Translations under genes and position numbers: made by a program
The notes under the pieces: generated by a model
What the model was told of the DNA's origin: nothing
The model's database searches: none
The model's input: the letters and a program-made list of their open reading frames with translations, nothing else
NCBI RefSeq assembly: GCF_900110105.1
Contig: NZ_FOCL01000009.1
Coordinates: 124,001-188,000, forward strand
Reading direction: 5' to 3'
DNA length: 64,000 nt
Source: Mucilaginibacter gossypiicola
Lineage (GTDB): Bacteria > Bacteroidota > Bacteroidia > Sphingobacteriales > Sphingobacteriaceae
Shown: one piece after another, positions 26,909-36,706 of the stretch
Numbering within the stretch: position 1 is the first letter of the stretch
How the letters are laid out: every line of letters starts with the position of its first letter

Positions 26909-27271
26909 ATGCAAAAATTAGCTAAACGCGAAGAACAGATCATGCAGGCAGTATGGACCCTGGAGAAAGCTGTTATCAAAGAAATTATACAGGAACTTCC
27001 TGAACCTAAACCTCATTACAACTCGGTGGCAACCATGGTCAAGATCCTTGAAGAAAAGGGGTTTCTTGCGCATGATACCATTGGCAATATCTACCAGTAT
27101 TATCCTGCCGTATCAAAAGAGGAATACCAAAAACACGCCATGAAAGATATCGTGAGCCAGTATTTTGATAATTCCTACCCACGAATGCTGGCTTTTTTTG
27201 CCAAAGAAGAAAAAATAAGCGAAGATGAGTTGAATGACATTATCGACATCATTAAATCAAACAAAAAATGA
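26909..27271 (+). CDS. BlaI/MecI/CopY family repressor
   Basis: 120-residue winged-helix repressor. The N-terminal part KREEQIMQAVWTLEKAVIKEIIQ and YNSVATMVKILEEKGF matches the BlaI DNA-binding domain; the C-terminal helices (HAMKDIVSQYFDNSYPRML) form the dimerisation part, with the usual protease-cleavage region between. It overlaps the M56 protease gene by 4 bases (ATGA), the standard BlaI-BlaR1 arrangement. No beta-lactamase gene is near, so the target operon is probably this one itself plus genes elsewhere. Confidence 0.93.
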   Translation: MQKLAKREEQIMQAVWTLEKAVIKEIIQELPEPKPHYNSVATMVKILEEKGFLAHDTIGNIYQYYPAVSKEEYQKHAMKDIVSQYFDNSYPRMLAFFAKEEKISEDELNDIIDIIKSNKK

Positions 27272-29616
27272 TACCCTATTTGCTGTATGTAGCCATGCTG
27301 CTGGCGGTTTGTTTATTGTTTTACAAACTATTGCTGCAACGCGAAACGTTTTACCGTTTAAACCGGTATATACTACTATGTTGTTTAGGATTCTGTTTTC
27401 TGACCCCAATTATACGGCCTCCAGCTAAATGGTCGGTACAAAAGGGCGAGGAGCCGGTTAATCAGCCTGCTTTAATACAACAATCGCAGCAAACAGAAAC
27501 GTTTGAGGCAAAACTAATAGAAGAGCCTGCACAAAAAACCATCTTAACCCCGGAGCAGCCCGACAAAACCACGCAAGCCGTAACAGCCAAACCCCAGCCA
27601 AAACCTACCTTATCTGTTACACAGGTTATAAAATGGCTGTTGATACTATATTGGGCAGGTGTAATAATATTCGCCTTAAACCTTTTGGTACAAATTGGCA
27701 GTACTCTTTACCAAGCCTTCACCAGTTCATCAATAATTGACGGCCGATACCGCATTGTTGAACTCAACGGTAATAAGGTGCCCTGCTCGTTTTTCAACTA
27801 CATTTTCATTAACCCTGCCGCTTACGATTGGGATACCTACAGCCAAATCCTGCTGCACGAAAAAGTACATGCCAAACAATTACATAGCCTGGATATTATA
27901 TTGGCCGAGCTATGTATTGTATTTCAGTGGTTTAATCCGTTTGCATGGCTGTACCGCAAGGAAATGGAAAATAACCTGGAATACCTTACCGATACTGCAG
28001 TGCTAAACAGTGTCGATACCGACAAGGCAGCCTATCAGCTCAGCTTACTTAAAGTATCCGTACCCGAATTTTCTCTGCGGATAGCTACCAATTACAATCA
28101 GTCACTTCTGAAAAAACGCATTACCATGATGAACGCCAAACGATCAAACCTGCACATTTTATGGAAGTATTTTACTTTACTCCCGCTGTTTTGCCTGTTT
28201 ATTTGCGCGCTTAACCAACCTGTTAATAGCGCTCAGTCAACTAACAGTTCGGCATCTTTCATCAAACCAGTGGCCAATAACGCATCAGCATATAAAAACT
28301 TTGATGCCGAAGTGGAAGGTTATTGGTTTGCCGCCCGTGATGGCGATAATATGAATATGGATTTCAAAGTGACAACCAAAGGCCACAACTGGAATTATAA
28401 CTCCTTTAATGTTCCCATGAAAGCCCTTTCGTCCATGCCCCGAAAACAAAAAGGTGATTTTACGCTAACCCGTGATGCCGGCACCATTCTGTTCAACGGT
28501 AAGTTTGACGGAGATGAGGGCCTTGGTCGTTTTAAGCTTAAACCTAATAAAGCTTATGTAGATATGTTACAAAAAGAAGGTCTCGAACAGATCGAGCTCC
28601 ATGAGCTCCTTGACCTGTTATTAACCAACGTAGAGATAGATTATCTTGAAAAACTTAAAAAATATGGTTACACAGCTGCAAAAGTTAATGATTTGACCGC
28701 ACTACGATATTTTGGAGGTACTGAGAATGACATGAGGTTTTGGCGGGCGCAATACAAGGACATTACATTGAGCGATCTCACCCGGATTAAAATAAATAAA
28801 CTGGACAGCTCATTTGTATCCGAAATGCGTAATGCCGGATACCGGAACTTAACCTTGCAGCAATTAACAAGCTTTAAATCACAAAAAATAACACCAGAGT
28901 ATATACGGAGTATTGTAAGTGCTCGCAAAATAGGAAGGGCACAAGGCGATACAACCAGTCTGCTCCCTCCTCCCGACGAGCTCCTGTCAGCCAGGTATGC
29001 CAAGGTAGATAGCACTTATCTGCGTGGATTAATAAGCGCAGGGTATAATCTTACCGGCTCGCAACTTCATTCATTTAAAGTGTACAATGTAACACTCGGG
29101 TATATTGACAGCCTTAAAACCATGGGTTACAGCAACCTCACATTTGCTGACATGATAGGCCTGCGCAGTCAAAATATTACTGTAGATTTTATAAAGCAAT
29201 ATCGTACAATAGGTTTCAATGATATTCCGGCAGACTATTTACCAAGCTTTAAGCGATATGATATCAGTCCTGAGTTTATTAAAAGTTACCAAAGCATGGG
29301 CTATAAAAATATCAAAGCCTCAGAACTGGTACTCATTAAAACCCGGGGCATTACTGCCGATTACATAAAGAGCTTTCAAAACCTGGGCTACAAGGACATT
29401 GAACTGGCCGATATCATCAGTATGAAGCATGAAGATATCACACCGGATTTTATTAAAGGCTTCAATGATCTTGGCTTTAAGAATGTGCCGGTAAAAGATC
29501 TTATCCTACTCAAAATGGCGGATGTTACCCCGCAATACGTGAGTTCCATGAAACAAAAAGGCCTCAATTCAAAAGATCTGCATAAATACATTAATCTTAA
29601 AAACTCCTTTAATTAA
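27268..29616 (+). CDS. BlaR1-type M56 metallopeptidase with repeats
   Basis: 782-residue integral membrane sensor protease. Four helices (about 2-20, 35-50, 122-142, 298-315) surround an M56 zinc protease domain with HEKVH (197-201) and a downstream Glu in NNLEYLTD. The long extracytoplasmic C-terminal region differs from BlaR1 of Firmicutes: it is no penicillin-binding domain but a row of about ten degenerate units of 24-40 residues with the pattern ITPEYI-x-S-[FYM]-[KQ]-x-[LM]-GY-x-[ND]-[IL]-x-x-x-[DE]-L-x-x-[LIF]-K. A similar repeat occurs in other Bacteroidota and Acidobacteria M56 proteins. Expected action: on sensing a signal, cleaves the repressor encoded by the overlapping upstream gene. 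Confidence 0.9.
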   Translation: MIPYLLYVAMLLAVCLLFYKLLLQRETFYRLNRYILLCCLGFCFLTPIIRPPAKWSVQKGEEPVNQPALIQQSQQTETFEAKLIEEPAQKTILTPEQPDKTTQAVTAKPQPKPTLSVTQVIKWLLILYWAGVIIFALNLLVQIGSTLYQAFTSSSIIDGRYRIVELNGNKVPCSFFNYIFINPAAYDWDTYSQILLHEKVHAKQLHSLDIILAELCIVFQWFNPFAWLYRKEMENNLEYLTDTAVLNSVDTDKAAYQLSLLKVSVPEFSLRIATNYNQSLLKKRITMMNAKRSNLHILWKYFTLLPLFCLFICALNQPVNSAQSTNSSASFIKPVANNASAYKNFDAEVEGYWFAARDGDNMNMDFKVTTKGHNWNYNSFNVPMKALSSMPRKQKGDFTLTRDAGTILFNGKFDGDEGLGRFKLKPNKAYVDMLQKEGLEQIELHELLDLLLTNVEIDYLEKLKKYGYTAAKVNDLTALRYFGGTENDMRFWRAQYKDITLSDLTRIKINKLDSSFVSEMRNAGYRNLTLQQLTSFKSQKITPEYIRSIVSARKIGRAQGDTTSLLPPPDELLSARYAKVDSTYLRGLISAGYNLTGSQLHSFKVYNVTLGYIDSLKTMGYSNLTFADMIGLRSQNITVDFIKQYRTIGFNDIPADYLPSFKRYDISPEFIKSYQSMGYKNIKASELVLIKTRGITADYIKSFQNLGYKDIELADIISMKHEDITPDFIKGFNDLGFKNVPVKDLILLKMADVTPQYVSSMKQKGLNSKDLHKYINLKNSFN

Positions 29617-29660
29617 TGCCGTAAACAAATAATAATAATTTACCTCCTAAACCAAACATC

Positions 29661-31361
29661 ATGAAAAACCACAAATTAATCCTTATCACCTTATTAGCCT
29701 CAGTTTTTACATTTAAGGCTGTGAGCCAGCAGCATTTATCGGCCATGCAGGCTTATGATAAAGCCCAACAGGACCGCTCAGATGCCAACGACCTGTGGGA
29801 GAAAAAAGATCCCTCCCCTGCCGAACTTAACCGAAGCATTGGTATTTTAAAACACACCCTTGTTTTTTTAGATAGTCTGCCGATAAAGGAACTGGCGAAT
29901 GGTAACTTCTATTTAAAAGCCCGCGCCTATGATGTTTATCTTGATATGGCCCAGTCATATACAGTGGCCGGTAAAAAAGATTCGGCGATAATGGCCTTAG
30001 AGAACAGATTTGCCCTTAGCGGATCAAGCTACCCTATCGATAACATGGACAATTTTCCTTTATTAGCCCCTCTTGCCCAGGAGCCAAGGTATCTGGCTAT
30101 AATGGATCAGATGAAAAGGCAAAAGGCATTATGGCAAAACGAAGCTTTTAAAACATCATACAAAGACAATCTCACGGATGCGGAAAAGGTTGCCGGATTA
30201 TCACTGCTATGGTCGCAGGCTAAATACAATTTTGTCAATTTTGTTCATGCTGGTATCGACTGGAACCAAACCTATCTTGATTATCTGCCAAAAGTTACAG
30301 CAACTAAAACCACCGCCGATTATTACAAGGTATTGATCAGCTTTTACGCGCTGTTAAAGGATGGGCATACTAATGTTTATTTTCCGGATGCTTTAGCGGG
30401 GCAGTTTTATTCCCGCCCGCCGTTCCGTACTCAATTAATTGAAGGCAGGGTATTTGTGACCCAGGTTTTTAGCGATAGTCTTTTTAAAACAGGTATACAA
30501 CCCGGATTAGAATTATTAAAGATTGATGGCGAACCGGTGATAGATTATGCCGAAAAAAATGTCAAACCCTACCAAAGCAGTTCAACTCCGCAAGACCTCG
30601 AAATCCGCGAGTTTAGCTATGCCCTGTTAGCCGGGGCAAAAGATAAACCTCTCAACATAGAGTTTAAGACAACCAAAGGCAAGGTTATCAGTAAAACCAT
30701 AGCCCGCACGGGTTATCATGATGTAAAAGGGCTTAAAACGCTGGAATATAAAACCATCAACAATGTTGGCTATCTTACCATTAACAATTTTGAGGATAAC
30801 AGTATCGCTAAACAATTTGATTCGCTTTATACTGCTGAAATAGCAAAAACCAGGGGGCTCATTATCGACATCAGGTACAACGGAGGCGGCAGCAGCGGTA
30901 TAGGCTATAATATTATTAACAGGCTAACTGACAAACCTTTCAAAACCTCGGCCGCAAAATTTATAACGTTGGCATCAAGACCCGGTGCCGAACCTGCATG
31001 GACAGACATGGGCTTTGGCGAATGGAGCCCTAACAAAAAGATATTTTATGATAAACCTGTGGTTGTACTGATAGGGCCACGCACATTTTCGGCGGCCGAA
31101 GATTTTACTGTAGCTTTTGATTATATGAAAAGGGGTAAACTAATTGGTATGCCTACAGGCGGCAGTACCGGTCAGCCGGTATCTTTTAATTTGCCCGGCG
31201 GCGGCGTTGCCCGCGTTTGCGGCAAGCATGATACCTATGCAGATGGGAAGGAGTTTGTTGGCATTGGCATTAACCCGGATATAATAGTAAAACCAACTAT
31301 TAAAGATCTTTTAAATGGTGTTGACGCCGCCAAAGAAAAGGCGCTCCAATTACTCCAATAA
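29661..31361 (+). CDS. S41 family peptidase
   Basis: 566-residue exported serine protease of the C-terminal processing family. Signal peptide (1-22), a helical N-terminal region of about 150 residues, a PDZ-like stretch (TQVFSDSLFKTGIQPGLELLKIDGEPV) and the S41 core with YLTINNF, LIIDIRYNGGGSS, the nucleophile Ser in RTFSAAEDF and GMPTGGSTG. It starts 44 bases after the BlaR1-type gene and no promoter is evident, so it is probably part of that operon and under the repressor's control. A periplasmic protease is a plausible output or partner of the sensor system. Confidence 0.88.
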   Translation: MKNHKLILITLLASVFTFKAVSQQHLSAMQAYDKAQQDRSDANDLWEKKDPSPAELNRSIGILKHTLVFLDSLPIKELANGNFYLKARAYDVYLDMAQSYTVAGKKDSAIMALENRFALSGSSYPIDNMDNFPLLAPLAQEPRYLAIMDQMKRQKALWQNEAFKTSYKDNLTDAEKVAGLSLLWSQAKYNFVNFVHAGIDWNQTYLDYLPKVTATKTTADYYKVLISFYALLKDGHTNVYFPDALAGQFYSRPPFRTQLIEGRVFVTQVFSDSLFKTGIQPGLELLKIDGEPVIDYAEKNVKPYQSSSTPQDLEIREFSYALLAGAKDKPLNIEFKTTKGKVISKTIARTGYHDVKGLKTLEYKTINNVGYLTINNFEDNSIAKQFDSLYTAEIAKTRGLIIDIRYNGGGSSGIGYNIINRLTDKPFKTSAAKFITLASRPGAEPAWTDMGFGEWSPNKKIFYDKPVVVLIGPRTFSAAEDFTVAFDYMKRGKLIGMPTGGSTGQPVSFNLPGGGVARVCGKHDTYADGKEFVGIGINPDIIVKPTIKDLLNGVDAAKEKALQLLQ

Positions 31362-31382
31362 AGCAACGCTCCTGTATCATAA

Positions 31383-31420
31383 AAACAAAGGCCGCCTTTT
31401 TTAAAAAGCGGCCTTTGTTT
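31383..31420. terminator. bidirectional terminator
   Basis: Perfect 13-bp stem AAACAAAGGCCGC (31383-31395) / GCGGCCTTTGTTT (31408-31420) with T-runs on both strands, between the S41 protease gene and the convergent small gene at 31437. Confidence 0.85.
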
Positions 31421-31436
31421 TTATAGTATAGTTGGC

Positions 31437-31817
31437 TCATTGACCGTTGGTAGCGCTCCAGCCGTCGCCCCAGCCACTGCCGCCGGTTGCTTTTGCACCT
31501 TTTAAAAGCTTATCATACTTTACTGCCTGTCCCTTGGTTAAAACAGCTTTAATCTTTGAAATGGTAGTCGCGCGTAATGGTTTAATATCAACCAGCATCT
31601 TGGTGTTGTCGCCTTTGTCTGCAGCTTTTATCTTTTCAAATTTATCAGATGATTCCTGGTATATTACCGCAATTTTTTCGGTTTGCTTATCGGTAAGCTT
31701 CAATTGCTTTTGCAGCTCTTTTGATTTTTCAACAGGTTTTGCTCCTGGCTTGGTTTGTGCGTTGCCTGCTGCAGCCAATCCTATAAACATACAGCATAGT
31801 AATAAGAACTTTCTCAT
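31437..31817 (-). CDS. small exported LTxxQ-like protein
   Basis: 126-residue exported protein with signal peptide (1-20, GNAQ). Two helical segments carry LTDKQTEKIAVIY and LTKGQAVKYDKLL, resembling the paired LTxxQ motifs of Spy/CpxP-type periplasmic chaperones. Lys/Thr-rich start and Gly/Trp-rich end (GSGWGDGWS). It could be a small stress-response holdase; this is inferred from the motif pair. It shares a terminator region with the S41 gene on the other strand. Confidence 0.75.
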   Translation of the reverse strand: MRKFLLLCCMFIGLAAAGNAQTKPGAKPVEKSKELQKQLKLTDKQTEKIAVIYQESSDKFEKIKAADKGDNTKMLVDIKPLRATTISKIKAVLTKGQAVKYDKLLKGAKATGGSGWGDGWSATNGQ

Positions 31818-31901
31818 GGTTTAAGATTAAATTTTAATTGACATAAATGTAACCATTTTGGTATAAAATGAAGCCAATATTTTCTATTACAAATGCTTAA
31901 G

Positions 31902-34145
31902 TTAATTTGTTTTAGCTGCCATTTGCATAGGCATACAAACAGGCATGCTTTTGCCCCTGAAAATCAGTTTTGTTAGCTGGGTAGTTTTGTATTGGTCGTT
32001 ACCTTCTGTAATATTTAAAAACTGGTTTGGGGCAACATTTTTAAAGTACTGCACCGTGCCGCTGCCTGCCCATTTGATCTCAATTTCATCAATTACCTTT
32101 GCCTGGCCAATGCCTATCTCTTGCTGTAAAGGTGATGATCCAAAACTTCCGCCCGAGTTAACATCTTTGTAAACAGAACGCTTAACGCCGTTTTCCATAA
32201 AAGTAAGTTTTATATGGCTCCCTATGGCAGCATTATTGGCTTTCGTACCGTTCAATTTCAGGCTGATCCAGTTATTATTACTTACACCCGGGTTCATGTA
32301 TAATGAGCTGGTATATGAGTCGCCGATGTAGGCGCCGCCCATTTCGGCAAAAATATCCTGATGGCCGTTGTTCCTCAAATCAGCAAATGCCACACCGTGC
32401 CCTTTTTGCAAATTACCCATACGCGATGATGACGTAATATCTGCAAATCTTTTCCCGTCGATGTTCCTGAAAAACTTATTGGGCACCAGCGATTTAAAAT
32501 CGGGGTTTCCTGTGCCGAAATACATATCGGGATAGCCATCGTTATCAATATCGCCAAAGTTAGCGCCCATGCTGTAAACTACTTTATCAAGTCCGGCTTC
32601 CTTGGTTACATTGGTAAATGTGCCGTTATGATTGTTTTTATACAGATAGATATTGCCGGCTTCCGGTACGGCTTTACCCAGGGCGGCAGCGGCACTATAA
32701 TATCCTAAAGTATGTTCAAAGTGATAATTGGCAACCATTAAATCGGGCCAGCCATCGTTGTTATAATCATAAAACCAGGTAGTAAAAGTGCGTTGTTTGA
32801 TCTGGTCGAGGCCCGATTGCGCGGTAACATCTTCAAAATCTACGCCGGCTGCAGTTTTACCTTTGTTTTTAAGCAGGTATTTATGCCCATCCATCGTTGA
32901 AATAAATACATCGACAAAACCATCGTTATCATAATCGGCAGATGTCACCCCCTTTACGAAAGCCTTGATACCGCAATGGGCAGCAGTGGTTATATTAGTG
33001 AACGTGCCGTTGCGATTATTCATATATAACTGGCATGTTGACTCATCTGCAGAGTACATCGACTCTGAATTTTCATTACCTACAAACACATCCAGCCAGC
33101 CATCATTATTAAAATCGGCCCAGGTTGCTGTTTGGGTTGGGTGAAGCATAAACAAACCGCTTATAGCGGTTACATCGGTAAAAGTACCATCGCCATTATT
33201 ACGCAACAGCGAGCTTGGCTGATTTCCGAAACCCCTGGTAAGCCATGCACCGCGCAAAACAAAAATATCCAGTTTGCCATCATTGTTGTAATCAGTTTGC
33301 TGAATATTCAATCCGCCGTTAATGCCCTTTAAACCTGAGGCCTCGGTACGGTCGCTAAACGTGCCGTCCTGGTTATTTTGAAAGTAATGCATCGGGTCGC
33401 TCAGGTCCCAGCCCGATGTCATGATATCAAGGTAGCCATCGTTATTAAAATCATCAACAATTACCCCTCCAGCACGGCCATTGATATTAAGACCAAGGTT
33501 GGCTGCCACGTCAACAAAGGGCTTAACCTGATAGGTGGTATCCGAGTCGGTGTTAAGACCGGGGATTAAAACATCCTTTGGTACTTTTTGTGGGTACTCG
33601 CCAAGTGTCATATATGCAATATTGATCAGCCAGCGCGATTGATAATCATTGGGATGAAGTTTTAGCAACATTTTATAAACCTCAATTGCTTTTCTTGATC
33701 CGGTTTGGATCTTATGCACACCGTCATCCTTAATAGGGAAAATGCATGACGAACCGGAATGGTTTAGCATACAATTGCTGCGCTCGCCCAAACGCATATA
33801 AGCAATGGCCTGTTCGGGCAACGTTTCGTCGGTCGACATGAAGTCGATATTATCCATCAGGTACTTATAAATATTAACTGATTGCTGCTCTTGTCCGGCC
33901 TTTAATAGTAGTGCCGCCTTTGAAAATAAAACCTCAGGACTTTTACCAAGCCGCTTGGTTTTAAGTAACGAATCGCAGTAAGCCAGCTTCATTTCCGGAT
34001 TAAACGGATTGGAAATGGTGTTATTTTTTATATTGATTTGTTTTAGTACCTGCGCCATATCCTCGTTAGAAGAGCTTTGGCAGGATGCAATTATGGTGAA
34101 ACCGCACAGCATCATAAGGGCTGCGGTAATTTTTTTCTTTATCAT
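31902..34145 (-). CDS. CRTAC1 family VCBS-repeat lipoprotein
   Basis: 747-residue surface lipoprotein. Lipobox IIASC (about 17-21), helical TPR-like start (about 30-190), then at least seven FG-GAP/VCBS repeats (for example DFNNDGYLDIMTSG, DYNNDGKLDIFVLR, DIDNDGYPDMYFG) with calcium-binding D-x-[DN]-x-DG loops forming a beta-propeller, and a C-terminal ASPIC/UnbV domain (about 650-740). CRTAC1-type proteins are common with SusC/D systems, but none is here. The open frame extends upstream to 34268, but the codons before M at 34145 look non-coding, and the lipoprotein signal begins there. Confidence 0.9.
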   Translation of the reverse strand: MIKKKITAALMMLCGFTIIASCQSSSNEDMAQVLKQINIKNNTISNPFNPEMKLAYCDSLLKTKRLGKSPEVLFSKAALLLKAGQEQQSVNIYKYLMDNIDFMSTDETLPEQAIAYMRLGERSNCMLNHSGSSCIFPIKDDGVHKIQTGSRKAIEVYKMLLKLHPNDYQSRWLINIAYMTLGEYPQKVPKDVLIPGLNTDSDTTYQVKPFVDVAANLGLNINGRAGGVIVDDFNNDGYLDIMTSGWDLSDPMHYFQNNQDGTFSDRTEASGLKGINGGLNIQQTDYNNDGKLDIFVLRGAWLTRGFGNQPSSLLRNNGDGTFTDVTAISGLFMLHPTQTATWADFNNDGWLDVFVGNENSESMYSADESTCQLYMNNRNGTFTNITTAAHCGIKAFVKGVTSADYDNDGFVDVFISTMDGHKYLLKNKGKTAAGVDFEDVTAQSGLDQIKQRTFTTWFYDYNNDGWPDLMVANYHFEHTLGYYSAAAALGKAVPEAGNIYLYKNNHNGTFTNVTKEAGLDKVVYSMGANFGDIDNDGYPDMYFGTGNPDFKSLVPNKFFRNIDGKRFADITSSSRMGNLQKGHGVAFADLRNNGHQDIFAEMGGAYIGDSYTSSLYMNPGVSNNNWISLKLNGTKANNAAIGSHIKLTFMENGVKRSVYKDVNSGGSFGSSPLQQEIGIGQAKVIDEIEIKWAGSGTVQYFKNVAPNQFLNITEGNDQYKTTQLTKLIFRGKSMPVCMPMQMAAKTN

Positions 34146-34301
34146 AAAATATTCATTTACCAGCGCTGATAAAATGCTAAAGCATATTACCCGCGCAAGA
34201 ATCGCTACGGAATAAAAAATTATTATATAAAATCTGCGACAACAGCACCCAAGGGGGACATTAAACAAATGCCTGCCTTTAATTGGGTTAAATGGAAGAA
34301 A

Positions 34302-34850
34302 TTAGCAGGATGCTTTGGGTGGTTGTTCAGGAATTTCCTGGTGAGCGTTTATTAAAAACGGCACGGGTTGTGCAACGTTTTCAGGCAAATGTGTTACAGG
34401 GCAATAAAATTCAAATTGTATAAACGAAAGGCTCACATTATCCTGTAAAACCATTTTGCCAAAGGGCACATGCTCTTTTTGCGGCACAGGGATATCCTTT
34501 ATTCCTTTTGCATCAAGTACATTACTATCTGCAAAGCGGGTGGTTTCATAGTTAGGGATGCACATCAGGTGAAGGGCATTCCTTGTCATTCGCATTTTTA
34601 CGTAATTGTAAGTGGAGCTTCCAAATGTAATATGCCCGGATATGTTTTCAAAAAAACTCCAATCATGAATGGTGGGCAAATTAACAGGGATAGTAACTTC
34701 AGTAAGGTCATTTACATTATACAATCCTTTTTGAACCTGTTCCTTGAAAAACTTGTCTGATTTGTAAACCAGATATTGATGCAACATTAGCTGCCCGCCA
34801 ATGTTGAGCAGGTAAATATTGAGTAATATTAGTGCAATGGTCTTTTTCAA
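34302..34850 (-). CDS. exported protein, unknown function
   Basis: 182 residues with an N-terminal hydrophobic stretch (about 3-24) that could be an uncleaved signal. The region VNLPTIHDWSFFENISGHITFGSSTYNYVKMRM suggests beta strands of a metal- or heme-binding domain, and CPVTHLPEN plus a C-terminal Cys are present. No family recognised; genes of this look often stand beside TonB receptors or copper-related genes, but none is adjacent here. Confidence 0.65.
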   Translation of the reverse strand: MKKTIALILLNIYLLNIGGQLMLHQYLVYKSDKFFKEQVQKGLYNVNDLTEVTIPVNLPTIHDWSFFENISGHITFGSSTYNYVKMRMTRNALHLMCIPNYETTRFADSNVLDAKGIKDIPVPQKEHVPFGKMVLQDNVSLSFIQFEFYCPVTHLPENVAQPVPFLINAHQEIPEQPPKASC

Positions 34851-34995
34851 GGGTTTATAAGCACCTAAAGATGAGATTTATAAACGATATTTTCAAACCT
34901 TATTTATGTACATCTAATTTAATATTACCAAATACATTAAAAGTATATAATATAGAAGTATAACAGACTCACCCAATCTGAGTGAAAAACAAAAA

Positions 34996-35027
34996 ATCCC
35001 CTCTTTGCGCAAATGCAAAGAGGGGAT
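34996..35027. terminator. terminator hairpin
   Basis: Perfect 13-bp stem ATCCCCTCTTTGC (34996-35008) / GCAAAGAGGGGAT (35015-35027), preceded by AAAAA, giving a U-run on the minus strand. On that strand it lies downstream of the 34302-34850 promoter region and upstream of nothing, so its transcript may come from an unseen small RNA or it belongs to read-through; on the plus strand the T-run is absent. Confidence 0.55.
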
Positions 35028-35073
35028 ACAAGCGTAGTGATACAGGCTGAGTTGATACCCATACCCGCCAATA

Positions 35074-36204
35074 TTATCTAGCCTTTTTTAAAAGATAGCG
35101 ATTCTTTAACCACTCCCTAACAGGTTCGTCATATAGCTTAAGGCAAGCATAGGCTATTGCAATGCTCACTACAAAAATGCCCAAACCACCAAGCAGCCCC
35201 TGTGCCATAGGTATCTTATTATTTGTTACCCAGGCTATGTGAAAATAAATGAGGGGATAGTGGGTAATGTAAAGCGGGTACGACAAATCGCCTATAAATT
35301 TGCAGATCCTTACTGAGCTTTTGCTTTTTAATGTTCCGCCTGCGCCTATGGCAACAATCAACGGAAAAACGATAATAATACAAAACGACTCATATAAACC
35401 ATTCATCCATAAATGTTCTGGCCCTCCTATCCTTGGCACGCATAAAACAGCAATGATCAAAACACTGCAAAGCGTAAAAGCGCCTTTAACATGTACCAGC
35501 TTGCCCATGCGGCAAAGCAGCATCCCGGCAAAAAATGGGTAAAGCAACCGGGTGAAGCCAATGTACAGCTGTGTTTTATCAACCGACCATCCACCAATTA
35601 CATCGCCCTGAGGCCCCATCACCGTGTAATGAATGAGCAAACAGGCCGATGCAAACACCAATATTGCCAGCAGTGTTTTAGAGAACTTGCGGATCACCAG
35701 CGCGTAAAGAATATTAGCTATATATTCAAAAAACAGTGACCAGGCCGGGCCGTTAAGCGGGTGCATTTCCTGCCAGCCGCGGATATCCATTGAGGGTAGT
35801 ATTGGGATCAACGTACAACCAACCAGCATTACCACCAGCATTTTCCAAACCGGCGTATCATGAATAAGTGGAAACGCTGTGCCGCTTTGTGAATAGAAAA
35901 AAAAAGCGCCAATGATCGATCCGACAATAACCATAGGCTGCAGGCGGATGAGCCGCCGCTTATAAAAATCCCACTGGGTCATTTTGCCCCAACGGTCATC
36001 ATAGGCGTAAGCAACTACAAAGCCCGAGAGCACAAAAAAGAAATCAACCGCCAGGTAGCCGTGATTAATAATTTGATGAAAACGATCACCGGAATAGGTT
36101 TCAAAAATATGAAACGCCACTACAAACAGCGATGCCACGCCGCGTAAGCCGTCAAGAATTTGATAATGCCCTTTTGTTTCAAGGTAGGTAGTGCTTTTAC
36201 TCAT
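35074..36204 (-). CDS. acyltransferase 3 family membrane protein
   Basis: 376-residue integral membrane acyltransferase (OafA/NodX/WecH type) with about ten helices. The family signature LDGLRGVASLFVVAFHIF with His near the end of the first helix and RLIRLQP after the third helix are present. It probably transfers an acetyl or succinyl group to an extracytoplasmic glycan or lipid. No glycan gene is adjacent, so the target is unknown. A 500-base non-coding region lies upstream. Confidence 0.9.
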   Translation of the reverse strand: MSKSTTYLETKGHYQILDGLRGVASLFVVAFHIFETYSGDRFHQIINHGYLAVDFFFVLSGFVVAYAYDDRWGKMTQWDFYKRRLIRLQPMVIVGSIIGAFFFYSQSGTAFPLIHDTPVWKMLVVMLVGCTLIPILPSMDIRGWQEMHPLNGPAWSLFFEYIANILYALVIRKFSKTLLAILVFASACLLIHYTVMGPQGDVIGGWSVDKTQLYIGFTRLLYPFFAGMLLCRMGKLVHVKGAFTLCSVLIIAVLCVPRIGGPEHLWMNGLYESFCIIIVFPLIVAIGAGGTLKSKSSVRICKFIGDLSYPLYITHYPLIYFHIAWVTNNKIPMAQGLLGGLGIFVVSIAIAYACLKLYDEPVREWLKNRYLLKKAR

Positions 36205-36706
36205 TAGCAGGAAAACAAGTATGATAAAATTGGTTAATTAAAGATTGATAGCATGCGCTGCAAACAGGGCACAATACCATGGCTATAAATATGCTTTAAT
36301 TTATTGGCAAGTCAAAATCAACGCTGATGAATAGCGTTGCATCCTGATAGATATATAAAATTTTTACAATTTTTCAATCCCAAAGAGGGCAACCCAGACA
36401 TTTTTATGTGTTTTAAGTAAGCTGAATATGCACAGCATCATTTAATTACCCAATAATAAATGCAAAAGCGGATTCAACTCGCTGATATAATTTCACAACA
36501 TTTCACATTTTTTATTAAATTCGTTTCAATCAATATTGTAATTAACCTACAACCTTACATCATATGTTATTGCCCCGCCTAAAATATAATTCTAAGTAAT
36601 ACCACTGCATATATGAAAGATACCGTAACCGGAACTTTCAGAACTACATCTTAAACCGCTCAGATTAATTTAAACTATATATTTTTTCACCTAAAACACC
36701 ACAATT
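36205..36706. other. gene-free region
   Basis: AT-rich intergenic stretch between divergent genes. The only structure seen is a small hairpin CAACGCT...AGCGTTG (36319-36339). No open frame, repeat or RNA gene stands out. Confidence 0.5.
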
